A stretch of 64,000 bases of DNA from the NCBI RefSeq assembly GCF_000213805.1, contig NC_015556.1, forward strand, positions 1,674,001-1,738,000, read 5' to 3'. The notes under the pieces were generated by a model. The model was not told the DNA's origin. It saw nothing but the letters and a program-made list of their open reading frames with translations, and made no database searches. This document shows positions 8,871 through 15,671 of the stretch, in pieces; position 1 is the stretch's first letter, and the number at the start of each line of letters is the position of its first letter. The DNA is from Pseudomonas fulva 12-X (GTDB lineage: Bacteria; Pseudomonadota; Gammaproteobacteria; Pseudomonadales; Pseudomonadaceae). Both the position numbers and the translations under genes were made by a program.

Positions 8871-8926
8871 GTAGGAGGGGCTTTAGCCCCGAGCTCTTAA
8901 GGGCTCGGGGCTAAAGCCCCTCCTAC
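8871..8926. repeat. Perfect 24-bp-arm palindrome (REP-like), possible terminator of efflux operon
   Basis: Arms at 8871-8894 and 8903-8926 are exactly complementary over 24 bases and enclose an 8-base loop. The arm contains GGGGCTTTAGCCCCGAGC, so each arm can also fold on itself. There is no T tract, so termination would have to come from the hairpin alone. Confidence 0.8.
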
Positions 8927-9019
8927 GGTTAGTGTTCGCTTCAGGATTCTTTGCGAGATGGAACGGGCTGGCTCGGCCGATGGCATGACTGCCAGCCTGC
9001 GGATTGAGTCGGCTGTCGT

Positions 9020-9090
9020 GTAGTGGCTTTAGCCACGAGCTTTTTATCAAGGCAAACAAAGAGCTCGCGGCTAAAGCCGCTCCTACAAAA
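9020..9090. repeat. REP-like inverted pair
   Basis: GTAGTGGCTTTAGCCACGAGC and GAGCTCGCGGCTAAAGCCGC face each other around a loop containing TTTTTATCAAGG. Together with 8871-8926 it fills the 320-bp gap between the efflux operon and codA; I see nothing else there. Confidence 0.65.
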
Positions 9091-9174
9091 GTGTTCTGCT
9101 CACCGACCGCTCCCGCCACTTGGCTGCCAAAATCGGCGAGCCTGGGTTGAAAGATTCTGAACAGTTTCTCAGTG

Positions 9175-10410
9175 TCAGCCGCGCAGCACGCTCGCCGGCG
9201 TACGGCGCATCAGCACTTCACCATGACGCACCGAGATCAGGGCATGGCCCTGGGTGCGGATCATCTCGTAATCGTCCGACGCCGAGAGAATCAGCAGGTT
9301 GGCCGGGCGGCCCACTTCCAGGCCATAGCGCTCACCCAGGTGCAGGGTGCGGGCGCTGTTGTCGGTGATCAGGTCCAGGCCGCGTTTGAGGTCTTCGTAA
9401 CCGAGCATGTGGCAGATATGCAGGCCGGCTTCGAGGATGCGCAGGATGTTGCCGTTGCCCAGCGGGTACCAGGGGTCGACGATCGAATCCTGGCCGAAGC
9501 AGATGTTCATGTCGGCGCGATCGATCTCCGCCACGCGGGTCAGACCGCGGCGTTTCGGGTAGGTGTCGAAACGGCCCTGCAGGTGGATGCTTTCGGTGGG
9601 GCAGGAGATGAAGTTGATCTTCGACTGCTTCAGCAGGCGGAACAGCTTGGAGCAGTAGGCGTTGTCGTAGGAGCCCATGGCGGTGGTGTGGCTGGCGGTG
9701 ACGCGTTCGCCCATGCCGCGCACACGGGCTTCTTCGGCCAGCACTTCGAGAAAGCGCGACTGCGGGTCGTCGGTCTCGTCGCAGTGCACGTCCACCAGGC
9801 AGCCGGTGCGCTCGGCCAGGTCCATCAGAAACTTGATCGAGCTGACGCCCTGGTCGCGGGTGTTCTCGAAGTGCGGAATGCCGCCCACCACGTCGGCGCC
9901 CAGCGCCACGGCCTGCTCCATCAGCGCGCGGCCGTTGGCATAGGACTCGATGCCCTCCTGGGGAAAGGCGACGATCTGCAGGTCGATCAGGTGGCGGGTT
10001 TCCTCGCGTACTTCAATCATCGCCTTGAGCGCGGCCAAGGTTGGGTCAGTGACGTCGACGTGGGTGCGCACGTGCTGGATGCCGTGATCGACCAGCATGT
10101 CGATGGTCTTCTTGGCGCGGCTCTTGGTGTCTTCGTGAGTGACCAGCGCCTTACGCTCGGCCCAGCGCTCGATGCCCTCGAACAGCGTGCCGCTCATGTT
10201 CCAGTTCGGCTCGCCGGCGGTGAGGGTGGCATCGAGGTGAATGTGTGGCTCGACGAAGGGCGCGACCACCAGATTACTGGCGGCGTCCAGATCGCCTTCG
10301 CTGGCGCTGACCACCGCGGGTTGTGCGGTGATGGCGGCAATCTGCGAGCCGTCCAGCGCGATATGGAAAAGACCTTCGCGGCCACGCAGGCGGGCGTTGA
10401 CGATGTTCAT
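9175..10410 (-). CDS. codA: Cytosine deaminase
   Basis: CodA hydrolyses cytosine to uracil and ammonia for pyrimidine salvage and nitrogen supply. The 411-residue sequence closely follows E. coli CodA: HIHLD (H56, H58), THVDVTDPTLAALKA, IDLQIVAFPQEGI, VDVHCDE (H209, E212), ASHTTAM (H241) and CFGQDSIVDPWYPLG with metal ligand D308. E. coli has Asp at the position after that ligand; here it is Ser309, in the residue known to influence cytosine versus 5-fluorocytosine use. It overlaps the pucR stop by ATGA and is last in the operon. Confidence 0.94.
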   Translation of the reverse strand: MNIVNARLRGREGLFHIALDGSQIAAITAQPAVVSASEGDLDAASNLVVAPFVEPHIHLDATLTAGEPNWNMSGTLFEGIERWAERKALVTHEDTKSRAKKTIDMLVDHGIQHVRTHVDVTDPTLAALKAMIEVREETRHLIDLQIVAFPQEGIESYANGRALMEQAVALGADVVGGIPHFENTRDQGVSSIKFLMDLAERTGCLVDVHCDETDDPQSRFLEVLAEEARVRGMGERVTASHTTAMGSYDNAYCSKLFRLLKQSKINFISCPTESIHLQGRFDTYPKRRGLTRVAEIDRADMNICFGQDSIVDPWYPLGNGNILRILEAGLHICHMLGYEDLKRGLDLITDNSARTLHLGERYGLEVGRPANLLILSASDDYEMIRTQGHALISVRHGEVLMRRTPASVLRG

Positions 10411-11648
10411 GGGGTACTCCTTGGCAGGCTATGAGACGACAGGCGACGGATCAGCAGGGCGATGCTGATGTTCAGCCGGTCGTGAGGATCATCGAACGAG
10501 CAGCCGGTCAGCGCTTCGATACGTTGTACACGGTAGCTCAGGGTGTTGCGGTGTACGCCCAGGCGTTGCGCGGCCAGGGCGAGGTTGGCGTTCTCGAAGA
10601 ACCAGGCTTCCAGGGTCGGCATCAGCACTGGCTCGTGGCGGGAATCATCGCCGATCAGCGGGCCCAGGGTGCGTTCGACGAAGTGCTCGAGCAGGCTGCG
10701 GTCGCGGATCGCGGCGAGCAGTTCGATCACCCCCAGTTCGTTGAAGCTGCACAGCCCCAGGCGTTCGGGAAAGGCCTGGGCAGCGACCAGCGCCTGGCGG
10801 GCCTGGCCGAGCGCCCGGGCGAAATGCTCGGGGTGATGATTGCCGCTGCTCAGGCCGAGAAAAAGGCGCTGCGGTTGCAGGCGTTCATCCAGCTCGCCGA
10901 GCAGGTCCATCAAAGTCTTGCGGTTGCGCTGTTCGTCCTGGCTGCCGGTGCAGGGCAGCAGGGCGATCCAGTGCTCGCCCTGGCTGATCAGCGGCAGAGC
11001 ACCACCGAGTTGTTGCAGGCACTGTTCGAGGCGCTGCTGCAGGCACTGGCGGTTGTCGCGCAGCAGGCGCTCGCCGCTGGCCGCCGCTTCGCCGTCGAAC
11101 AGCTGCTCGCTGTTCTGCAGGCGCAGCAGGGCGACCTGGCGCGGCACGCTCAGCGGCAGGTCGAGGCTGGCAGCACGTTGCAGCAGCACGTCGAGGGACT
11201 GGTAATCGCCTTCCAGCAATTGCTCCAGCACGTGCTGGCGCGAGCTGCCGATCATCTGCTGCTGCACCAGCGCCGTGCCGATGGCCTGGGTGACCACCAC
11301 CATCTTCAGCCCGTAGGGTTGCTCGAGTAGTGGCAGGCCCAGGCGCTCGGCCTCGGCGATCACCGCCGGTGGAATCGCCTGGATGAATTCGGCACCGGTG
11401 AGGATTACCAGCCCGGCGGTGGCGCGCTCGACCGCCTGGCGCACCAGAAGCAGCAGATTGGCCTCATCACGCGGATGGTTGATGCCGGTGACGAATACCA
11501 GCTCGCCGCCCATCACCCAGTCGGCGATGTCCTCGTTCTCGGCCACGTAGGGCCAGCGCACCGGGTTGCCCAGGCCTGCCTGGCCAGCGCGCAGGCGCAG
11601 CTCATGCAGGCCGGGCAGGGCCAGTACATCGGCGACGCTCAGGCTCAT
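10407..11648 (-). CDS. PucR-family transcriptional regulator of the cytosine operon
   Basis: This 413-residue protein has the PucR layout: an N-terminal sensing domain starting SVADVLALPGL and including GGELVFVTGINHP, a central GGDEF-like/CdaR region, and a C-terminal helix-turn-helix with LEAWFFENANLALAAQRLGVHRNTLSYRVQRIE. PucR proteins regulate purine, allantoin and pyrimidine catabolism. ATG 11648 is set by the ATGA overlap with codB; the open frame extends further upstream but only inside codB. Its place between permease and deaminase implies it controls this operon, probably in response to cytosine or a product. Confidence 0.9.
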   Translation of the reverse strand: MSLSVADVLALPGLHELRLRAGQAGLGNPVRWPYVAENEDIADWVMGGELVFVTGINHPRDEANLLLLVRQAVERATAGLVILTGAEFIQAIPPAVIAEAERLGLPLLEQPYGLKMVVVTQAIGTALVQQQMIGSSRQHVLEQLLEGDYQSLDVLLQRAASLDLPLSVPRQVALLRLQNSEQLFDGEAAASGERLLRDNRQCLQQRLEQCLQQLGGALPLISQGEHWIALLPCTGSQDEQRNRKTLMDLLGELDERLQPQRLFLGLSSGNHHPEHFARALGQARQALVAAQAFPERLGLCSFNELGVIELLAAIRDRSLLEHFVERTLGPLIGDDSRHEPVLMPTLEAWFFENANLALAAQRLGVHRNTLSYRVQRIEALTGCSFDDPHDRLNISIALLIRRLSSHSLPRSTP

Positions 11649-12916
11649 GCGCGGGCGACCACGTCGCGGGCGGCGAAGACCTTCTTCGCTTCGAACAGCA
11701 CGATGTAAACCACCGCAGCGACGGTGATGCCTACCAGCGGCGCGACCCAGGGCGAGAAGTAGGCGCAAAGCGCACCGACGGCGTAGGCGCCCAGGCCGAC
11801 CCAGTTGAACGCGGGGATGCGCGCCTCGGCGAGCAGCGGATAGCGGCTCTTATGGCCGTAGAAATAGTCGGCCATGATCACGCCACCAATCGGCGGGATG
11901 ATCGAGCCGAGCAGGATCAGGAACGGAATCAGCAGCTCGTACATGCCGCCGATGGCCAGCAGGGTGCCGATGCCGGCGCCCACCACGGTCACCGTCTTGC
12001 GCCGGCCGGTGCGCAGCAGGTTGCAGCCGGCGGCGGCGAAGTTGTAGATGGTGTTGTCCTGGGTGGTCCACAGGTTGAGGAACAGCATCACCACTGCGGC
12101 GATGGACAGGCCCTGCAGCACCAGCACTTCGACGATGTCCGGCTGCTGGTAGACGATGGCGCCGTAGGCCCCGGCGACGATCATCAGGCCGTTGCCGAGA
12201 AAAAAACCGACCATGCTGGCGATCACCGCGATGCGTCCGGTGCGGGCGAAGCGCGTCCAGTTGGTGGCCTGGGTGGCGCCGCTGACGAAGGTGCCGAAGA
12301 CCATGGTGATGGCCACGCTCAGGGTCATGCTCTGGATCGGTTCGATGGCCATCAGCGCGCTCAGGCCGCCGATGTCGTCAGTGGCAATCCACAGCGAGCA
12401 GACCAGCAGGGCGAGCATGGCCGGCACGGAAATGCGCGACAGGATATCCAGCCCCTTGTAGCCGATGAACGCGGTGATGCAGAAGGCAAAGCCGAACAGC
12501 ACCATCAGCGGGATGGTCAGGCCTTGCGGCAGGCCGAGAATCTTCACCAGCACGATGGCTACCGTGGCGGTGCCCCAGGCGTACCAGCCGATCTGGGTGA
12601 AACCGAGCAGCACGTCGGAGAGCTTGCTGCCGGCCTCGCCAAAGCAGAAGCGGCCCATCAATACCGAGTTGAGGCCGCTGCGGCAGGCGATCAGGCCCAG
12701 CACCGCGGCATAGGCACCGAGCAGCAGGTTGCCGATGATCGCCGCCCAGATCAGCGTCTTGAAATCGAACGCCATGCCGATCTTGCCGCCGGCAAACGTG
12801 GTGGCGGTGAAGAAGGTGAAGGAGAACAGCATGATCGAGGTGGAGAACAGCCCTTTGCGTGCGCCGGCGGGCACTTCGCTCAAGGGGTAATCGCTATCGG
12901 TGGTCGGCTGGGTCAT
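11645..12916 (-). CDS. codB: Cytosine permease
   Basis: CodB is a sodium- or proton-coupled NCS1 transporter of cytosine. The 423-residue protein has about twelve membrane helices, an N-terminal YPLSEVPAGARKG, and NCS1 features such as GSIIPPIGGVIMADYF and LWTTQDNTIYNFAAAG. The start at 12916 has CTGGAG upstream. Longer in-frame starts (to 13120) would add about 68 residues of unrelated sequence running through the promoter region and are rejected. First gene of codB-pucR-codA, all overlapping by four bases. Confidence 0.93.
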   Translation of the reverse strand: MTQPTTDSDYPLSEVPAGARKGLFSTSIMLFSFTFFTATTFAGGKIGMAFDFKTLIWAAIIGNLLLGAYAAVLGLIACRSGLNSVLMGRFCFGEAGSKLSDVLLGFTQIGWYAWGTATVAIVLVKILGLPQGLTIPLMVLFGFAFCITAFIGYKGLDILSRISVPAMLALLVCSLWIATDDIGGLSALMAIEPIQSMTLSVAITMVFGTFVSGATQATNWTRFARTGRIAVIASMVGFFLGNGLMIVAGAYGAIVYQQPDIVEVLVLQGLSIAAVVMLFLNLWTTQDNTIYNFAAAGCNLLRTGRRKTVTVVGAGIGTLLAIGGMYELLIPFLILLGSIIPPIGGVIMADYFYGHKSRYPLLAEARIPAFNWVGLGAYAVGALCAYFSPWVAPLVGITVAAVVYIVLFEAKKVFAARDVVARA

Positions 12917-12952
12917 GGCCTGGCTCCAGGGGGTTAGGGAGGCCATGGCTAT

Positions 12953-12969
12953 AGCAGGCGACGTGCCAA
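12953..12969 (-). promoter_or_regulatory. Sigma-54 (RpoN) promoter of codB
   Basis: Read on the minus strand, TTGGCACGTCGCCTGCT has GG and GC separated by exactly 10 bases, and TTGGCACG matches the -24 element perfectly. Transcription would start near 12942, about 26 bp before the codB start codon. Sigma-54 control fits nitrogen-limited use of cytosine. Confidence 0.65.
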
Positions 12970-13000
12970 CCGACGGTTTGGGTGGCGCGTACAGTGCCGT

Positions 13001-13017
13001 TTGTGCGAAGTGCACAA
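13001..13017. promoter_or_regulatory. Dyad upstream of codB promoter, candidate activator site
   Basis: TTGTGC-GAAGT-GCACAA is a perfect 6-bp-arm dyad, about 32 bp upstream of the -24 element. It could bind the PucR protein or an enhancer-binding protein. It is not the classic NtrC site, whose half-sites are in the other order. Confidence 0.45.
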
Positions 13018-13176
13018 TGGGGCGCGGTTTTTCAGCGGATAGGTGGGTTTTCTTTGTGGTTTTCCACCATTGTCGACCTGTCTTGGTGCGCTGCCGGGCG
13101 GGCATGCACCAAGAGGTCACCGGCGACTCAGAACCTGATCACTATCTGGCGAGCCAAAGACATGCAAGGCCCAGGC

Positions 13177-13287
13177 GGCCCCACAAAAACAAGCATGAAG
13201 CGGTCGGAGTCGCGTTTGACTTTACGAACTGCAAACGAGCATTCCGACCGGGCTGGCGACCCCGCTTGTTTTTGACCCAGCGGGGCC
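13177..13287. repeat. Long nested-hairpin element downstream of DUF1993 gene and upstream of codB
   Basis: Pairs of exact complementary arms share nearly one centre: GGCCCC 13177-13182 with 13282-13287, AAAAACAAGC 13185-13194 with 13264-13273, CGGTCGGA 13201-13208 with 13243-13250, and CGTTTG 13213-13218 with 13232-13237. No reading frame is convincing. It may be a small mobile element or a structured RNA. It occupies the larger part of the 12917-13314 gap, together with the codB promoter. Confidence 0.5.
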
Positions 13288-13314
13288 GACGCGTAGCAGA
13301 TCGTGAATAGGTTC

Positions 13315-13821
13315 TCAGCGGGTGCCGAGGAAGTCGCGTTTGCCCAGCTCCACGCCGTTGTGGCGCAGGATGGCGTAGGTGGTGGTGATGTGGAAGTACA
13401 GGTTCGGCAGCACGTGATCCTGCAGGAAGGCCAGGCCCTGGAAGTGGGTTTCCTTGTCGCGGCGCTTGAGCGTCACAGTGCGGTCTTCGCTGCCGTCGAG
13501 CTGTGCGGCGCTGATGCCCTGCACGAACTCCAGGGTTTTGGCGATGCGCGCCTGCAGCTCGGCGAAGCTGGTTTCGTCATCGGCATGGCTCGGCACTTCG
13601 ACGCCGGCCAGCAGGGCCGCGCCGGATTTCACCGTGTCACAGGCGATCTGCACCTGGCGGCTGAGCGGGAACATGTCCGGCGCCAGGCGCGAGCCGAGCA
13701 GCACGCTCTGCTCGATCTTGCGGGCTTCGGCATTGGCCGCGGCGATGCCGAGGATGGTCGACAGGTTGGTCAGCTGGCGGGTGAACACCGGGATGGTAAT
13801 GGAATGCATGGACAGTGGCAT
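13315..13821 (-). CDS. DUF1993 family protein
   Basis: The 168-residue product begins MPLSMHSITIPVFTRQLTNL and has the DUF1993 core: VLLGSRLAPDMFPLSRQVQIACD, then GISAAQLDGSED, and FHITTTYAILRHNGVELGKRDFLG at the end. The family is related to DinB-like four-helix bundles. Its biochemical role is unknown. The start at 13821 follows GGAGCTCC-type sequence; the upstream extension to 13881 runs into a palindromic repeat. It stands alone. Confidence 0.88.
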   Translation of the reverse strand: MPLSMHSITIPVFTRQLTNLSTILGIAAANAEARKIEQSVLLGSRLAPDMFPLSRQVQIACDTVKSGAALLAGVEVPSHADDETSFAELQARIAKTLEFVQGISAAQLDGSEDRTVTLKRRDKETHFQGLAFLQDHVLPNLYFHITTTYAILRHNGVELGKRDFLGTR

Positions 13822-13857
13822 GGAAGCTCCAGGGAAAGGCAGGGAGGCGCTTGACAG

Positions 13858-13923
13858 TAGGATGGGTGAAACCCATCGCAATCTCCTGATGGGTTACACC
13901 TACGCGGCCCGACCCATCCTACG
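13858..13923. repeat. Palindromic intergenic repeat (GATGGGT family), copy 2
   Basis: GTAGGATGGGTGAAACCCATC and GATGGGTTACACCTACG...GACCCATCCTAC form the same inverted unit as at 668-738, in opposite order. Confidence 0.7.
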
Positions 13924-13942
13924 GGCTTAAGATATAAAGCGA

Positions 13943-14084
13943 ACAGGCGATTGAAAAACGTAGGCGAGGCCGCCAGCGCAAGGCAAAAACAGGCGATAAA
14001 GCGGAGTGTACGAGTAGTACATGAGCATTTTGAGCCTGTTTTTAACGCAGTGATGGCAACGCAGGTAGTTTTTCATCAGCCTGT
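13943..14084. mobile_element. MITE-like 142-bp element with GTAC core
   Basis: The ends are imperfect inverted repeats: ACAGGCGATTGAAAAAC at 13943 and its counterpart, reading ACAGGCTGATGAAAAAC on the other strand, ending at 14084. Inside, AAAAACAGGC (13985-13994) pairs with GCCTGTTTTT (14034-14043) around a core GTACGAGTAGTACATGAGC. Similar GTAC-core small elements are widespread between genes in Pseudomonas and other gamma-proteobacteria. Its right end touches the phaJ1 stop codon. Confidence 0.6.
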
Positions 14085-14554
14085 CAGCCGATGCTGATTG
14101 GCGGCAGTGTGGCCAGCTCGACGGTAACGGCTTTACGTGGCGCGATGATTTCAGCTTCGCCGTCGACCACCAGTTCGTCGTGCTGGTTGAACACGCGGGT
14201 GGCGATGCGGACGCGGAATTTCGGCAGCTTCTCGAGAATTTCCAGGCGCACGGTCAGGGTGTCGCCCAGTTTCACCGGCTTCTGGAAGCTCATCTGCTGG
14301 CCCACATAGATGGTGCCGGGGCCTGGCAGGGTGCAGGCCACTGCCGCGCTGATCAGTGCGCCGCTGAACATTCCGTGGGCGATGCGTTCCTTGAACATGG
14401 TGGTGGCAGCGTATTCAGCGTCCAGGTGCACCGGGTTGTGGTCACCGGAAACGGCGGCGAACAGCAGGATGTCGCGCTCTTCCACGCTCTTGCTGTAGCT
14501 GGCGGTCTGGCCGACTTCCAGGGCTTCGTAAGGGGTATTGCTGCTTTGCGTCAT
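14084..14554 (-). CDS. phaJ1: (R)-specific enoyl-CoA hydratase, PhaJ1 type (MaoC domain)
   Basis: PhaJ hydrates trans-2-enoyl-CoA from beta-oxidation to (R)-3-hydroxyacyl-CoA, the monomer for polyhydroxyalkanoate synthesis. The 156-residue hot-dog-fold protein has the catalytic motif AAVSGDHNPVHLD with D38 and H43 in the family spacing, followed by IAHGMFSGALISA. The ending LPPISIG and the length match P. aeruginosa PhaJ1 as I recall it rather than PhaJ4. The start overlaps the hydrolase stop by ATGA, so the two form an operon next to fadD2-fadD1. Confidence 0.9.
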   Translation of the reverse strand: MTQSSNTPYEALEVGQTASYSKSVEERDILLFAAVSGDHNPVHLDAEYAATTMFKERIAHGMFSGALISAAVACTLPGPGTIYVGQQMSFQKPVKLGDTLTVRLEILEKLPKFRVRIATRVFNQHDELVVDGEAEIIAPRKAVTVELATLPPISIG

Positions 14555-15510
14555 AAGGCGGGTTCCTGAGGGAGTGAAGGTCGCGGCTGGGGCGCGAGCG
14601 TCTGTTCCAGCCAGTCGATCAGGTCGCGGGTGACCTCGTCACGGTTGGTTTCGTTGAGCGTTTCGTGGCGGGCCTGTGAATAAATCTTCAAGTTGGTGCG
14701 GCTGTGTCCTGCCTGCCTCAGCGCATCGGCCAGGCGTTGCAGGCCGTTGCCCTGGCTGACCGGGTCGTGGTCGCCGCCGATGATCAGGATCGGCAACTGC
14801 GGGGCGATCTGCTTCAGCGAGGCGAGCGGCGTGATGCGCTGCAGACCTTCCAGCAGGTCGAGCCACAACTGGTTGGTGCAGCGAAAACCGCACAGGGGGT
14901 CGGCAATGTAACGGTCGACCTCGGCGTTGTCACGGCTGAGCCAGTCGAACGGCGTGCGCGCCGGGGCGAAGGCCTTGTTGAAGGCGCCGAACGACAGCCA
15001 GTCGATCAGCGCGCTGCGCCCGGTCGCGCCCTGGCGCCAGCGCTCGAAGCGCGCCACCAGCGCCGCAGCCCGAAAGGTGCCCAGCTTGCCGTAATTCGAG
15101 CCACTGAGAATCGCGCCCTGTACGCTGCTGCTGTGGTGCATGAGGTAGGCGGTGGAGATGAAGCTGCCCATGCTGTGGCCGAGCAGAATGATCGGTGTCT
15201 GCGGATGCTGATGGCGGATGTGATGGTTGAGCTCGGAGAGGTCGCCGACCACATGGTTCCAGCCGTTCTCGTCGGCGAAGTGGCCGAGCAGCCCATGCTG
15301 CGCCGATTGCCCGTGGCCGCGATGGTCGAGGGCGTAGAGCGCGTGCCCGGCAGCGACCAGCGCCTCGCCGAGGCGGGCATAGCGGCCGCTGTGTTCGGCC
15401 ATGCCATGGGCGAGCATCACCACGGCCCTGGGCTCATGCGCGGGGTGCCAGTGGTTGACGTAAAGGGGGGCGCCATCACTGCTGTCGAGCCAGAAGCTGC
15501 GGTGCTGCAT
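14551..15510 (-). CDS. Alpha/beta hydrolase, lysophospholipase / monoacylglycerol lipase type
   Basis: The 319-residue product has LAHGMAEHSGRYARLG (oxyanion region of the monoacylglycerol lipase group), YALDHRGHGQSAQHG, and the nucleophile elbow LLGHSMGS, with Asp in IIGGDHDPVS and His near ARHETLNE. Such enzymes release fatty acids from mono- or lysolipids. That suits its position: divergent from fadD2 and upstream of phaJ1 in one operon, giving liberation, activation and beta-oxidation of acyl chains. The start at 15510 (MQHRSFWLD) is favoured over the 25-residue longer frame. Confidence 0.88.
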   Translation of the reverse strand: MQHRSFWLDSSDGAPLYVNHWHPAHEPRAVVMLAHGMAEHSGRYARLGEALVAAGHALYALDHRGHGQSAQHGLLGHFADENGWNHVVGDLSELNHHIRHQHPQTPIILLGHSMGSFISTAYLMHHSSSVQGAILSGSNYGKLGTFRAAALVARFERWRQGATGRSALIDWLSFGAFNKAFAPARTPFDWLSRDNAEVDRYIADPLCGFRCTNQLWLDLLEGLQRITPLASLKQIAPQLPILIIGGDHDPVSQGNGLQRLADALRQAGHSRTNLKIYSQARHETLNETNRDEVTRDLIDWLEQTLAPQPRPSLPQEPAL

Positions 15511-15634
15511 GGCAAAGTCCTTTTTCAACAGCCTGATAGCCGGCGGGTGCCAAGCATTGTAGACCCTGCAGGTGCTGAAATTCACGGTATTGATTGTGGC
15601 TTTGCCAGGCTGCGGCCGGCTGCTAAGTTCTTGC

Positions 15635-15648
15635 CGGTGATATCACCG
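15635..15648. promoter_or_regulatory. Palindrome just upstream of fadD2, candidate operator
   Basis: CGGTGATATCACCG is a perfect 14-bp palindrome ending 23 bp before the fadD2 ATG, in the divergent region shared with the hydrolase-phaJ1 operon. It does not match the PsrA consensus I know. Confidence 0.4.
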
Positions 15649-15671
15649 TCGGAAACCAAGGGATAACAACA

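Noticed and set aside
11852..12937. 361-codon open frame antisense to codB
   Set aside because: Shadow of hydrophobic permease codons; no membrane helices or family pattern.
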